NCBI GenBank assembly: GCA_037039685.1
Contig: JAWNGF010000005.1
Location: 2,232,001 to 2,296,000 of the forward strand
Direction: 5' to 3'
DNA length: 64,000 bases
DNA from: Ceratobasidium sp. AG-K
Taxonomy: Eukaryota; Basidiomycota; Agaricomycetes; Cantharellales; Ceratobasidiaceae
The notes below the pieces were generated by a model that was given only the letters and a program-made list of their open reading frames with translations, was not told where the DNA came from and did no database searches. How positions within the stretch are numbered: the stretch's first letter is position 1; every line of letters starts with the position of its first letter. The translations under genes and the position numbers were made by a program. Positions 45,720 to 55,950 of this stretch are shown piece by piece.

Positions 45720-48700
45720 TCAACGCGCGGCCAGGCGATTCTCCCAGCGCCGCAGGACATTGAAAACGAAATAGGACGAATACCGGCTAAAGTGGAAGAT
45801 ATGGCAGGTTTGCAGCAAGTCTTCGGACGAGGAGATTTCGTGGGTCGGTAAGAGCGAGCTGAACCAAGGAGTAAGATGGCAAGCCATGTGCAGCCGGTAA
45901 AGGGGCATGACAGAGACGTGTCGGACGGAGGGGCTGGTCATGTCGTGGCTGGTCGAGTAAAACCCATCCGCGTGCCCGGGTTCAGCTGAGAACAGTTGGA
46001 AGTGCTCGACGTAGGCGAGCTTTTTGTCGTAAATATGGCAAAGGTGTCGAGGTAACGTGAATATTACTCGTATGCGACCGGCACCGTAGCCTGCAGTTAA
46101 TCGTTAACCGATACTCGCGTGGGGGCAAGAAATGCGAGAGAACTTACGGTGAATACCCTGGTTCTCGGGGTTAGTAACAAACAGCGCCGTGTCGAAGGCG
46201 CCATGATGCGTCAGACGGTTGTACTCGTCGCGTAACTCGGGGGTCACACGGATGGTATCGATCTGTGGGCCATCCTGGGGGAGGAACGGAAGGCGTCCGT
46301 GTTCGAGTTGGCATCGGTGCCAGGCAGCAAAGTTATGTGTTTTGTTGAGGGGAACATGCGTGCGATTGCCGTTGCGACTACGGAGGAACGCTTGCGTGGC
46401 TTCGACAATCGAGGTCGCGTGGTGTATTCTTGCTAAGTAAGCGCCGGTCCGGCTCACGTGGCTCTTGTTGCCTGCAGTCGACACCATGGCTTGGGATGCC
46501 AGATTAACTCCGAATCCCATTCGCGGCGGACTTCAGCACGACCGTTTGTTGCCTCGGTCGACGGCAGTGCCATTGCACGGCCCAGCAATCCGCCTTGTTC
46601 CTTCCCACTTCTTGGTCAGCGAACGACCTCAAACTTGCCTCCGTCCTCGTCGGTCCCGGTGCCCTCGACCTCGTCTGGTAGCCCGCTGGTGCTGTCCCCA
46701 CTCGGTAGAATGCCGATATTGATTAGGTGAGTACGCAACAATACCCAGGCTTCCCGACGCTGAAGATATCTTGCCATTTGGGGCATAGGGTTCACCTTGT
46801 TTGACGCCCGCCAACCGTCCTTGACATACTCGATATGCAATCGTTTGGTTGCTTCGGTATTGAAGTTGTCGGCGGTCCCAAGGCTACGAATCGAATCGGC
46901 AAAATGGCGTAGCATGTGGAGCTTTGGGGTGCCGTTGAAACTGCCTTTACTGAGTACGTCCCGTTTGTTGAAAATCTTCTTGAGGTCGTGGAATCGAGCT
47001 AAGCAAGCTTCCAGGTTGGTTATGTCCTCCTTGGTCATTTGCAACAAGTGCGCCAGCCGCATGAAATCGACAAGATTACGCGAAGCAGCCACAGCGTCCG
47101 GCTTGTCGCATCCCGATGCGACCGCCATGAAAACCTGGGCAAGGGATTTCGCCTCCTTGCCAGTCCACTGGGAGATCTTTGATTTCCCGTTGCTAAAATG
47201 GCGAAGGCCCAGGGCGCGTGGGAGACTGGTCAACCAGCGGTCGAACCTTTTCGGAGTGAGTAGGTTCATCATCCACTTGACCAAATGGTCAAGGAAGACG
47301 CCTTTGTTGACCTGGTGCAGTAGATCAGGCGTAATCGCGCTAGGAATGTCAGCGAACGGCAGTTTGGCCCAGAACGGGCGCACTGGGCAATAGCCCAGTT
47401 TCCAAAGTGCGGGCCCAGGTCGCCCTCGTGCCCCATCCAACGCTTCAAGGAAATCCACCTTGTCCCGCTTGCGATGACACCGATTGCAATTCCCGCGGCC
47501 TTTTAGTGGGCTATGGCATATGGGACATCCACTTTGCCGAACGCAGGAGACGAGGCACTGCTCTGGCCAGTCGCTGACGAATGCCAAGAGGATGGGGAAA
47601 ACGAGGCGGACACCGCCGTTGGCGCACAACATCTCAACGCCGCGCTCACCAGCCTTTTGCAAAGGCTTCAAAAGCCGTTTCATGCATTTGTGGTAGAACT
47701 GCCACCCCGACTTTCCGTTCTCTGAAACCACTGGGATATATCCAAGCAGAATCTGTGCATGTTCAGACGGACGACGGCGAACCGATTTACTGATGTTGCC
47801 GATCGTCAGGTAAACCGGCCACGCAACACGACTACCGCTCATGAGCGACAGCTGGGTCTTATCGGACGACAGTATGACGGTTGCGACCGTAGCCCCGCGC
47901 CCGCCGCCCAGTACGTTCTACCATGAACAATATGAGTGAGTCTACTTCCGCGTCAAACCAGATCGTTTTAAATACTTACCTGTAGTCTCCACCACCGGTT
48001 ACCAGTCCAGACCTCCCCGTAAATCCGTCGAGCGCGTGATCTTGAGGTGTACTGACGGACTGGTGCATACCGCATGTATTTGGCAAAGCGACGCGTCGAC
48101 ATCAACTGACGGATAACGTCAATCGGGTTGCATGTCCAAAAATCAATCCAATCGCCGTTCGGTTGCTTGATCACCAGTTTCTCCCAATCGGGACCGTGTG
48201 GTAGTTTATCGACCTCCTTGAGGAAGTCGTGGCAGCTCTGCCAGGGCAATGAAGTATTCTGCGGACGCGTAAGTATTAATAACGGTCAAAAAATTGTGTG
48301 CTCACATGTTTACGCAGGTACTCCTCGCGTTCCCAATTGCTTGTGTGGATATTCCCCAACCATTCGCCGTGCTCGAAGAGCTTTGTATCTTCCCAGATTG
48401 GGTTGTACAAAGACCTCGGCTGTTTGGGCGGGGTTTCCCATCGTATGACGCCTCCGGCGGTTGGGTCAGGATGCGATTCCTCATGAATCGATTTGTGCGG
48501 TGGGCGACAAGCAGGGGTAGGGGTGACTTTTGGCGGAGGGCCTTGCCAGCACACATTGTCATCGACGTCGTCATCGTTGGTGCTCTCGTCGCCTTCGTCG
48601 TCGCTGTCCCATTCCGAATCCATCGACTCGTCGTCTGGGACAAAATCCGGGTCGCCCTCATCGCCCTCGTTGTAACTAGGAGGCGGGACCAAGTCCTCGT

Positions 48701-49022
48701 TCTCGTCGTGGGTCCAGCCACTCGGGCCAGCACCATCAAAAGCGTCCTTCATTTTGATATCTTTGTCCGCCACGCATTCTTCCTCGGGCAGGGGCTCAAC
48801 AACGACCTTGGGCGAGCGCAAACGTAGCGGGTTTTTTGGCGTGGGATGGGAAGTGGGGTCGCAGGTGTGGTTCCAGTGAGCTACGAGAACGCGCGCATCA
48901 TACTCAGCGAGGTAGTACTTGCAACACTTAGGTACTTGGGAATAATGGTTTCTCAGACCGCGAGTGCTGGGTACTGATTTCTTGCAACTATGGCAGCGGA
49001 ACTTGGACTTGCTGGGGATCAT
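45720..49022 (-). CDS. Plavaka-type transposase
   Basis: Multi-exon gene. The N-terminus (ATG 49022) has a zinc finger (FRCHSCKKSVPSTRGLRNHY), then a long acidic linker. The catalytic region follows: SLYNPIWEDTKLFEHGEWL, WIDFWTCNPIDVIRQL, GGRGATVATVILSSDKTQLS and SGSRVAWPVYLTIGN, then CPICHSPLKGRGNC, ITPDLLHQVNKGVFLDHLVKW, and the C-terminal GTPKLHMLRHFADSIRSLG and FNTEATKRLHIEYVKDGWRA. The last exons (to 45720) read VRHVSVMPLYRLHMACHLTP and SSEDLLQTCHIFHFSRYSSY, the usual tail of these proteins. It would cut and paste the surrounding element. I saw no clear stop inside the core exon (46616-47920), but exon joins near 46520-46616 are unresolved. Confidence 0.8.
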
Positions 49023-49408
49023 GATGGGGTGCGTAGCTGGCGACAATCTCCGAGGGGTGAGTGAGACTTGTCGCAATTTTCGGAGAACTTACCCCTCGGA
49101 TATCAGGGCGGCCGGAAGGACTTCGATCGCAACTGCGATCCCGACGCCGATTTCGACATGTATGTGCCCTAAGTCCAAAAACGGCTGAAGTTGACCCATC
49201 CTGGCTATGTATGCCAAGTTAGTAAGTGTCAGGAACTGACACTCTGAAGGTTATTTGCATTAACGTTTGATTTCCGAAGCTGAAATGAATTGGCTTCGAG
49301 CTCCAAATGCAGCAACAAAGCACCAACTTCTTGCTTCTAATGAGATGGGCCGGGCTTCGGCCCCCACTTTCAGACCTTCATATATGGGCCACGCGAAAAT
49401 TCTCTAAG

Positions 49409-49825
49409 TGTCCCGACTTGGGTAAATTAGGTATATATAAAGGTTAAGGGGTTCGACTTAGACAAGTCTTAGAACCCAAGGAATAGTGATAGTTTAGAGG
49501 ATTTGATTGAGCAAGTCTTAGTGGAGAGGAGGTCAAGCCTTGTCGTTAACCGGCTTGACCTCTGGGTTTATATACATGAGGGAACCGTGCCACGTCATCA
49601 TATATCAGTGTGGGAAAGCCGAGTACAACCGATGATAAGCGAGATAAGAGACATGACTCGACATTCTGGAAGTTCCGGAAGCATCACCAATATCAAATGA
49701 AAAGACAAATACATCACATGATACAAATTTAAGCGCCAGAGGACATTTGTACCAAAAAAGGAAAGTGTTCGGAAAAAAAGATATAAAATCGGAATAAAAT
49801 GTCTGAGCTTAGTCAGCTCATGACA
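49409..49825 (-). repeat. 3' LTR of the Gypsy element
   Basis: 417 bp, same length as its partner. Contains a TATA-like element and the self-priming motif discussed for the 5' LTR. Ends TG/CA on both strands. Confidence 0.93.
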
Positions 49826-49835
49826 TTACCCCCTC

Positions 49836-50429
49836 CTAAGGGCCTGGCGCGGTGGGGTGGAGTTTGTGAAATTTATCAACCAGTTCAGGAGCGTTCTTGA
49901 GATCTTCCTTTGACTGCCAAGAGTTGTCTGCATGAGAGTATCCCTTCCACTTAATGTAATAGTGGAGTTGACAGCGGATTTTCTTGGAATTAAGGACCTC
50001 TTTGACTTGCCATTCTTCCTCTCCATCTTGTGTGACAATGGGGGGTGGTTGAGCGGGTTTGCGGCCATGGGGATCAGAGTGGAATTTCTTGAGCAGCATG
50101 ACGTGGAAGACAGGATGAACTTTCATTGATTTTGGTAATTCCAGTCTAAAGGCATGAGTTCCTACTTTTTCCATTACTTTGTAAGGGCCTAAAACTTTGT
50201 GGGAGAGTTTTACTGAGGGTCTGTCTGTGGAAATGTTCTGGTGATTAAGCCAGACTTTATCCCCCGGGTTTATCTCTTCTGGTTCTTTGGCTCTTTTATC
50301 AAAGTAGTATTTATAGGACTGATTTGCTAGGATGAGGGCAGCTTTGACTTCGTCGTATCCTTTCAACAGGAATTCCGCATGGGCATCAGCTTCAGGAACA
50401 GTATAGTCTGATTCTTCCCCGATGTTCAT
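49836..50429 (-). CDS. Gypsy pol C-terminal part with chromodomain
   Basis: 197 residues continuing the integrase C-terminus: GDKVWLNHQNI, LSHKVLGPYKVMEKVG, LPKSMKVHPVFHVMLLKKF. Then comes a chromodomain (HYYIKWKGYSHADNSWQ) that in related elements guides integration to modified histones. It starts 4 nt inside the end of the main pol frame in a different phase (ATGA overlap). In relatives this is one polyprotein, so a 1-nt loss at the junction is likely. Confidence 0.85.
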   Translation of the reverse strand: MNIGEESDYTVPEADAHAEFLLKGYDEVKAALILANQSYKYYFDKRAKEPEEINPGDKVWLNHQNISTDRPSVKLSHKVLGPYKVMEKVGTHAFRLELPKSMKVHPVFHVMLLKKFHSDPHGRKPAQPPPIVTQDGEEEWQVKEVLNSKKIRCQLHYYIKWKGYSHADNSWQSKEDLKNAPELVDKFHKLHPTAPGP

Positions 50430-53233
50430 TCTAGGTTGAAACCCTGGCAGATTTGGAAAGGGGTTTTGCCAGTGGATGCTTGGATTCCATTGTTGTAAGC
50501 AAATTCTGCCATAGGGAGCAGGGCCACCCAGTCATTTTGCCTATGGTTGACGAAGGCCCTGATAAAGATTTCAACGACTTGGTTTGCTCGTTCTGACTGT
50601 CCGTCTGTCCTTGGATGGTAGGCTGTGCTGAAGGTAGGTTTTACGTCCAACCGTTTGTACAGATGCCTAATGAACTTTGAGTTGAAAGTGGATCCTCTAT
50701 CCGAGACTGTTGCTTTTGGGGTGCCGTGAAGTTTCCAAATGTTTGCAATGAAGATATTGGCTATGTCTACTGCTGTGGCCGTTGATTTGCAAGGGAGATA
50801 GTGTGCCATCTTGGAGAACCGGTCTACCACTGTCAAGATTGCGTCATATCCTTCTGATTCTGGGAGCCCTACAATCATGTCATAGGAGATCTCTTCCCAG
50901 GGTCTCTCAGGAATATGTAAAGGACGCAGTAGTCCTGTGGGGAGTTGGTTTGATGGTTTAATTTGAATGCATGTTTCGCAGTGTGACACATAAGAGTTGA
51001 CAAATTTCTTCATGGTTGGCCAGTAGTAAGTTCTTGAGACTACTTCTAATGTTCTTGCTTGTCCAGGATGCCCAGCTGTAATATTGTCATGGCGCGATTC
51101 CAATATCAGGTTTCTGATGGTTTCATCCTTGGGGACAAAGATCTTCCCTTTGAACATTAGGAGTCCTTCTCTGTATTCCCAATCTTTGACTTTTTCTCCG
51201 TTTCTCAGCTTATTGTGGGCTTCTTCTAATCTGGAATCTTCAAGGATTGCTTGTCTGATTAGATCGTTAATCTCCTGGTCAGGGGTAATAGCCAAAATGA
51301 AAATGTCTGGTTTGAGGAGAACTTGGTTCTCTACCCCCCCCAAAGGTTCTAGGTCATATTGCCTTGAGAGAATGTCTGCTTTTTTGTTTTGGCTTCCTGG
51401 CCTGTACAAGATTTGGAAGTTGAAGTCTACTAAGAAATTCATCCAGCGGATTTGGCGTTGATTCAATTGTTTGGATGATGAGAAGTATTCCAAATTTTTG
51501 TGATCTGTTATCACTTGAATGGCTTTTTCTGTGCCTTGAAGTAAGTGCCGCCATTCTTTGAAAGCCCTAATTATTGCCAATAGTTCTTTGTCAAAAATGT
51601 CATAGTTTCGCTCAGCCGGATTTAGTGATTTAGAAAGAAAAGCTACAGGGTGTAACTTCCCTTCTTCGTCCTTCTGAGATAAAACTGCTCCTGTGGCAAA
51701 TCCCGACGCATCTGTCTCGAGGAAAAATTCCTTATTCTGATTGGGCTGCATCATTACAGGTGCCACTTTAAGAGCTTCTTTTAGTGCATTCATGGCCTCT
51801 TGTTCTTTGCTTGTCCACTGCCACTTTTGATCCTTCTTAAGTAGGTTGTACAGAGGTCTGGCTTTGCTGGCAAAGTCTTGAATGAATCTTCGATAGAAAT
51901 TGACGAATCCTAGGAATTCTTGAACTTGTTTGACATTTTTGGGAGCTTTCCAATTCATAGCCGCCGTGACCTTTTCCTGATCCGTTTCGATTCCTTTATT
52001 GGAAATGACCAATCCTACCCAGTCCAGTTTGGTTTGGTGGAACTTGCATTTCCTCAATTTCGCAATCAGCTTGTGTTCCCTTAGTCTTCTTAGCACCTCT
52101 TTCACATGTCCTGGATGATCTTCGACTCGTTTGGAAAAAACAAAGATATCATCAATGTATACGAGTACAAAAACCCCCATAATGTCCCTGAATATAGAGT
52201 TCATTAGGGACTGGAAGCTTGATGGGGCGTTTTTGAGACCGAAGGGCATGACTTTCCATTCGTACATGCCGTATTGAGTTTTGAATGCTGTTTTCCATTC
52301 ATGGCCTGCTGCTATTCGGGTTTGATGGAATCCTTGTGCCAAGTCTAGAGTGGTGCCAATGACAAATCCTTCCAGGGCCCTTAACCATTGGTCCAATAGA
52401 GGTATTCCACTTGCGTTGAATTTGCATAGCGAATTCACATATCTGTAGTCAACGCAAAAGCGTAATTCTGGGTTGTTTGGATCTTCTGGATGTGGTTTTT
52501 TGACAAACAGAACTGGGGAAGCCAAAGGAGACTTAGAAATCTGAATGTGTCCCCTTCGGATAAGGGTTTCTAGTACTTTCTTCATTTCTTTGTCCTCAGC
52601 TGGGGATGTTTTGTAAATAGGGCCATGCTTTAGTTTAGCTTCTGGTAGGAGGTCGAGCGTAATGTCAGTTGGCCTGTGAGGTGGGAGTTCTTCTAATCTG
52701 GACTCGTCAAACACATCTGCGAACTCTTTGTATTCCTCTGGTAATGTAGTTTCTGCTGCGATTTGGAGCGTAGATGGGACTTCTAGGCAGTTTTTTGAGC
52801 AGAATTCGCTTGTGTATGCAATTGTCCTATTTTTCCAATTAATTTGTGGGTTATGTTTCTTGAGCCATGACATCCTGAGTACGATAGGGTGTCTTCCAAT
52901 GTTTGTGACATGACATTCTATTTCGCTGGAATGTGTTCCCATGACAAGTTTAAATTTGGTATAGTGGGTGACTTTTCCAGACAAGACTTCTCGTCCGTCT
53001 ATAACTCGCAGAGTCTTGGGTTTTTCGTGTTGGAAAAGGGGAAGGTTTGCCTCTTTTGCTAGGGAAGGGTTGATGAAACAGGAGGTTGCGCCGCAGTCAA
53101 GAAGTGCTTGTCCAGAGAATCTTTTTGATCTGTTAACTGACTTAGAACCAGGAGCCGTAGCTAGTGGATGAGTGGTGAAATCAAGGTATAATTGGTTTTC
53201 ATTTGATATTGACATGATTTCTAGTTCATCCAT
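50426..53233 (-). CDS. Gypsy pol: protease, reverse transcriptase, RNase H, integrase
   Basis: 935 residues. The aspartic protease site LLDCGATS is near residue 46. Reverse transcriptase has LDLAQGFHQ, FGLKNAPSSFQ and YIDDIFVFS near 357. RNase H has ETDASGFATGAVLSQ and ITDHKNLEYF. The integrase zinc site is H-x-H with CETC (HDNITAGHPG, SHCETCIQIK), and its DDE core is in VVDRFSKMAHY and SDRGSTFNS, with TDGQSERANQ. It is intact except at its 3' end, where the stop at 50426 splits off the chromodomain part. Gag ends 35 nt upstream in another frame. Confidence 0.93.
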   Translation of the reverse strand: MDELEIMSISNENQLYLDFTTHPLATAPGSKSVNRSKRFSGQALLDCGATSCFINPSLAKEANLPLFQHEKPKTLRVIDGREVLSGKVTHYTKFKLVMGTHSSEIECHVTNIGRHPIVLRMSWLKKHNPQINWKNRTIAYTSEFCSKNCLEVPSTLQIAAETTLPEEYKEFADVFDESRLEELPPHRPTDITLDLLPEAKLKHGPIYKTSPAEDKEMKKVLETLIRRGHIQISKSPLASPVLFVKKPHPEDPNNPELRFCVDYRYVNSLCKFNASGIPLLDQWLRALEGFVIGTTLDLAQGFHQTRIAAGHEWKTAFKTQYGMYEWKVMPFGLKNAPSSFQSLMNSIFRDIMGVFVLVYIDDIFVFSKRVEDHPGHVKEVLRRLREHKLIAKLRKCKFHQTKLDWVGLVISNKGIETDQEKVTAAMNWKAPKNVKQVQEFLGFVNFYRRFIQDFASKARPLYNLLKKDQKWQWTSKEQEAMNALKEALKVAPVMMQPNQNKEFFLETDASGFATGAVLSQKDEEGKLHPVAFLSKSLNPAERNYDIFDKELLAIIRAFKEWRHLLQGTEKAIQVITDHKNLEYFSSSKQLNQRQIRWMNFLVDFNFQILYRPGSQNKKADILSRQYDLEPLGGVENQVLLKPDIFILAITPDQEINDLIRQAILEDSRLEEAHNKLRNGEKVKDWEYREGLLMFKGKIFVPKDETIRNLILESRHDNITAGHPGQARTLEVVSRTYYWPTMKKFVNSYVSHCETCIQIKPSNQLPTGLLRPLHIPERPWEEISYDMIVGLPESEGYDAILTVVDRFSKMAHYLPCKSTATAVDIANIFIANIWKLHGTPKATVSDRGSTFNSKFIRHLYKRLDVKPTFSTAYHPRTDGQSERANQVVEIFIRAFVNHRQNDWVALLPMAEFAYNNGIQASTGKTPFQICQGFNLE

Positions 53234-53268
53234 ATTACTAGCTAGTATATCACCGAGTACTTGGCTCC

Positions 53269-54621
53269 TTAATAAGCCTCGGTGACGTCTTTTCCCGATT
53301 CAATGTCTGAAGAGATTTCTTCAATCTGGGCTTCAAACCCTGACGCTGTGTTCTTGGAAGGACAGACCCTTGCTGAGTGTCCCTTACCGCCGCAGGTGAA
53401 GCAGATCATTGGTCCTTTTCCTTTTCCATCAAGATCCATTGCATTAGGGTCTTTAGCAGGAGTGGAGGGTTTGGGTGTTTGGATGGTAGGAACGTTGAGG
53501 TTACTGGTTCGGGTGTCTTTTTGAATTGCTCCAAAAGGGACATTTCCTTTTGTCCCATCATCCCAGGAGATCTGTGGAACTGGACGGCCCTTGGCGTTTT
53601 GGGTGATGCTTGAGATTTTGCCGTATTGCACCCCCCCTGTAGGTTTTGACATAAAGACTTGATCGTTTACATTGAATCTTTGACCTAGTGAGGCGTTTGG
53701 AGTACTTTGGGTTGTCTTGGAAGTGCTTTGTTTCGAAGTGGTGGTTTGTGGGCTTTGCAACTTCTTTGGTGCGTTAATAGCATTCATTGTGGAGTCAATT
53801 TCCAGGGCTCTTTCGCGAACTTGGTTGAATGTCCTTGTCACTTCGTGGGGTTTAAAGTTCTGTGACACCATGGCCATCTTGATTTCATCCTTAAGACCAT
53901 CATAGAAATCATCACGAAGTACTCGATCAGTGTACCCAAGTACCAATGAATAAGTGACGAAGTCTCGTAGATAATCTTGGACAGAGTTCTTCTGGATCAA
54001 TTTCTTGTATAATTGTCTATATCGGTCGATCTTGTGAACATTGCCAAACCTAGCTTGCATTTCGTTCCAGAATTCATCCATATCGTGTAGCCAATTTGTT
54101 GCTCCCCTTCTTGCTGTGTCTACATCAATTCCAGGTTGCATCCATACATAGGCAGGCCCCTTGCAATAACCCATGATATAAGTGATTTTTTGTTCTGTGG
54201 TTGCTTGTGGCGACGTATGATTTATGTACAAGGTACATTGCGACTTAAACTCGTCAAATTTATCTACATCTCCAGAAAATTCTTCTGGGGGATGCATTTT
54301 GAGTTTGTATCCTGGGGTGGTTGTTGACGCGTTGGTGGAGGGTGTTGCCCCTAGGTTTGCAAGTGACTGAGACACTGCATTCATTAATTGGTGAAGGGGT
54401 GCAATTTGTGCAGTTTGATTTTGAATTGCGTGGATATCTGCAGTGTTATTGTCGATCCCCTGTTCTAGGGTAGAGGTGATACCATTTAAGGCATTAATAT
54501 GACCGTTAATTTTTCGCACTTCGTCTATTAAGGCATTGATTGCATGTGCAACTACCTTGGGTCCGGACGTCGCTGAGATTTGGGTAAATCCCCCTTGACT
54601 TGGTGATGGGGCTCTTGACAT
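53269..54621 (-). CDS. Gypsy gag with CCHC zinc knuckle
   Basis: About 450 residues from MSRAPSPSQGG. The capsid-like core has FSGDVDKFDEFKSQC and a region with FWNEMQARFG. The nucleocapsid part near the C-terminus has one knuckle, C-x2-C-x4-H-x4-C (CFTCGGKGHSARVC). An upstream in-frame ATG at 54678 overlaps the preceding small ORF by 32 nt, so the start is uncertain. Forms the virus-like particle shell. Confidence 0.88.
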   Translation of the reverse strand: MSRAPSPSQGGFTQISATSGPKVVAHAINALIDEVRKINGHINALNGITSTLEQGIDNNTADIHAIQNQTAQIAPLHQLMNAVSQSLANLGATPSTNASTTTPGYKLKMHPPEEFSGDVDKFDEFKSQCTLYINHTSPQATTEQKITYIMGYCKGPAYVWMQPGIDVDTARRGATNWLHDMDEFWNEMQARFGNVHKIDRYRQLYKKLIQKNSVQDYLRDFVTYSLVLGYTDRVLRDDFYDGLKDEIKMAMVSQNFKPHEVTRTFNQVRERALEIDSTMNAINAPKKLQSPQTTTSKQSTSKTTQSTPNASLGQRFNVNDQVFMSKPTGGVQYGKISSITQNAKGRPVPQISWDDGTKGNVPFGAIQKDTRTSNLNVPTIQTPKPSTPAKDPNAMDLDGKGKGPMICFTCGGKGHSARVCPSKNTASGFEAQIEEISSDIESGKDVTEAY

Positions 54622-54646
54622 ATTGGAGTGGGGAAAACAGGTAGAT

Positions 54647-54898
54647 TTATTGGGATCCCAGACCGTACAAAATATCACGGATTCTTCTTCGAACCCTTCT
54701 GTCTTTAATGATGCGCAAACTTCTCAAAAATATCAATTCAAGATTTTCGTCTTCCAAGAACAACGCGTTGATTACTCCTAGTTCGTCGTACTGTTTGTAT
54801 ATGTAGTTACGATGAATGTCTTCAATAAAGAGTTTTAGGGACTCTAGTCTAAGTTGTTCCCTGTGTTGTTCCTGTGTGAGTCGAGGTCTTGGTCCCAC
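54647..54898 (-). CDS. Gypsy accessory small ORF
   Basis: 83 residues, highly charged and predicted helical, ending YGLGSQ. It overlaps the coiled-coil ORF upstream by 55 nt and abuts gag, each in a different frame. No known domain. Tight packing suggests it is translated, or that ORFs were split from one gag precursor. Confidence 0.5.
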   Translation of the reverse strand: MGPRPRLTQEQHREQLRLESLKLFIEDIHRNYIYKQYDELGVINALFLEDENLELIFLRSLRIIKDRRVRRRIRDILYGLGSQ

Positions 54899-55458
54899 TG
54901 AAAAGGGTTGGGTGCGATAGTATTAAGGTGATTTAGAAGGCGGTAATCCTGATTAATAGGAATACGCACTTCTGCTGCTTGATGACAGTATTTGCCCTTG
55001 ATTTTGTCTTTAAGGGTTTCGATAGTATGCCACTGACGTTTGTTGTTGCTGATGAGATTTTTGACCTTTCGAGTGTGTTTCTCTTGGATTTTTATAAGTT
55101 GATCGCAGTTTTCGATCAGGACACAGGTTTGTTCTTGCAATCGCTCAACTTCGATATTAGTGTCCGCTAGATTTATGCTTTGGACACGATCTTGATCGGC
55201 TTGTTGCTTGTTTGTATTGTCGAGGTTAATTTCGATGAACTCAAGCCTTGAATGGAGGGATTGATAATCGGCTTCGAGTTGATTGTGGTTTTCGTCGTTT
55301 CTGGTACGTTCGACCCTTAAATCCTCTGCTTGTTCAACTTGATCTTCTTCTAGCACTTCAATTCGACTGTTTAATTCGTCGACTTTGGTGTCTAGATCAA
55401 GTACGAAGTCCTTTAGTCTAAAGACTGCTTCGCAGAGGCTAAAAAATGCGGGGAACAC
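54844..55458 (-). CDS. Gypsy accessory coiled-coil ORF
   Basis: 204 residues with heptad-like leucine/isoleucine spacing through most of its length (DLDTKVDELNSRIEVLEEDQ and onward). It is the first ORF after the 5' LTR. No enzyme motif is visible. It could assist particle assembly or RNA binding; that is a guess from shape only. Confidence 0.5.
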   Translation of the reverse strand: MFPAFFSLCEAVFRLKDFVLDLDTKVDELNSRIEVLEEDQVEQAEDLRVERTRNDENHNQLEADYQSLHSRLEFIEINLDNTNKQQADQDRVQSINLADTNIEVERLQEQTCVLIENCDQLIKIQEKHTRKVKNLISNNKRQWHTIETLKDKIKGKYCHQAAEVRIPINQDYRLLNHLNTIAPNPFQWDQDLDSHRNNTGNNLD

Positions 55459-55936
55459 TTTTAAGGTTAATTAGTTAGTTACTAATTAGTTCCTTTTTAG
55501 TGCGTACTGATGGAAACAACAGGTTGATGGGGTTCTTGATGGATGAGAGTGTTAACTTGGGTGGTGCTCTGACCACTTTCCAGTTTCACTTGAGAGGATC
55601 TGGCTTCCTCGAGATGTTGATTTGGATGTGAAGGGTGCTAGACGCTAAGCTTTTGCTTTATATACTCCTTATCTGATCTTATCAGTTATCAACAGCCTTG
55701 GGCGGGCGTGATAGCGACAGTGTATAACAGAGTAAGGGTGTATTTAGCTGACTAAAGCCACTATGACCCGAAAGAGGATAACGATTGGGTTCACTGACAG
55801 CATATAGCGACGTGGGACTACTGGTCTATATCAAGTATAGCTCTTCGTCCGTTGTACTATGCCCGTTTTCCCGTGTACATTCTATCTACTTGGTGGAAAA
55901 AAGCAGGAGCTTTGAGGCTGATGCTTTTTTTTTTAA

Positions 55937-55948
55937 AAGGCTTGACCT
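55937..55948 (-). promoter_or_regulatory. predicted self-priming primer-binding site of the Gypsy element
   Basis: Two bases inside the 5' LTR border, the minus strand reads AGGTCAAGCCTT. Its reverse complement AAGGCTTGACCT occurs in the LTR at 56083-56072, about 25-30 nt after a TATA-like sequence (about 56109-56116), where transcription should start. This is the Tf1 arrangement, in which the mRNA 5' end primes reverse transcription. No match to a tRNA 3' end (TGG start) is present. Confidence 0.6.
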
Positions 55949-55950
55949 AA

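Noticed and set aside
46797..47393. 198-codon plus-strand frame
   Set aside because: Antisense to the transposase core exon; no independent evidence.
48294..48827. 177-codon plus-strand frame
   Set aside because: Antisense to the acidic linker of the transposase, whose repetitive codons create long opposite frames.
55921..55950. tRNA-type primer-binding site for the Gypsy element
   Set aside because: No TGG-starting tRNA 3' complement next to the LTR; the LTR self-complement explains the site better.
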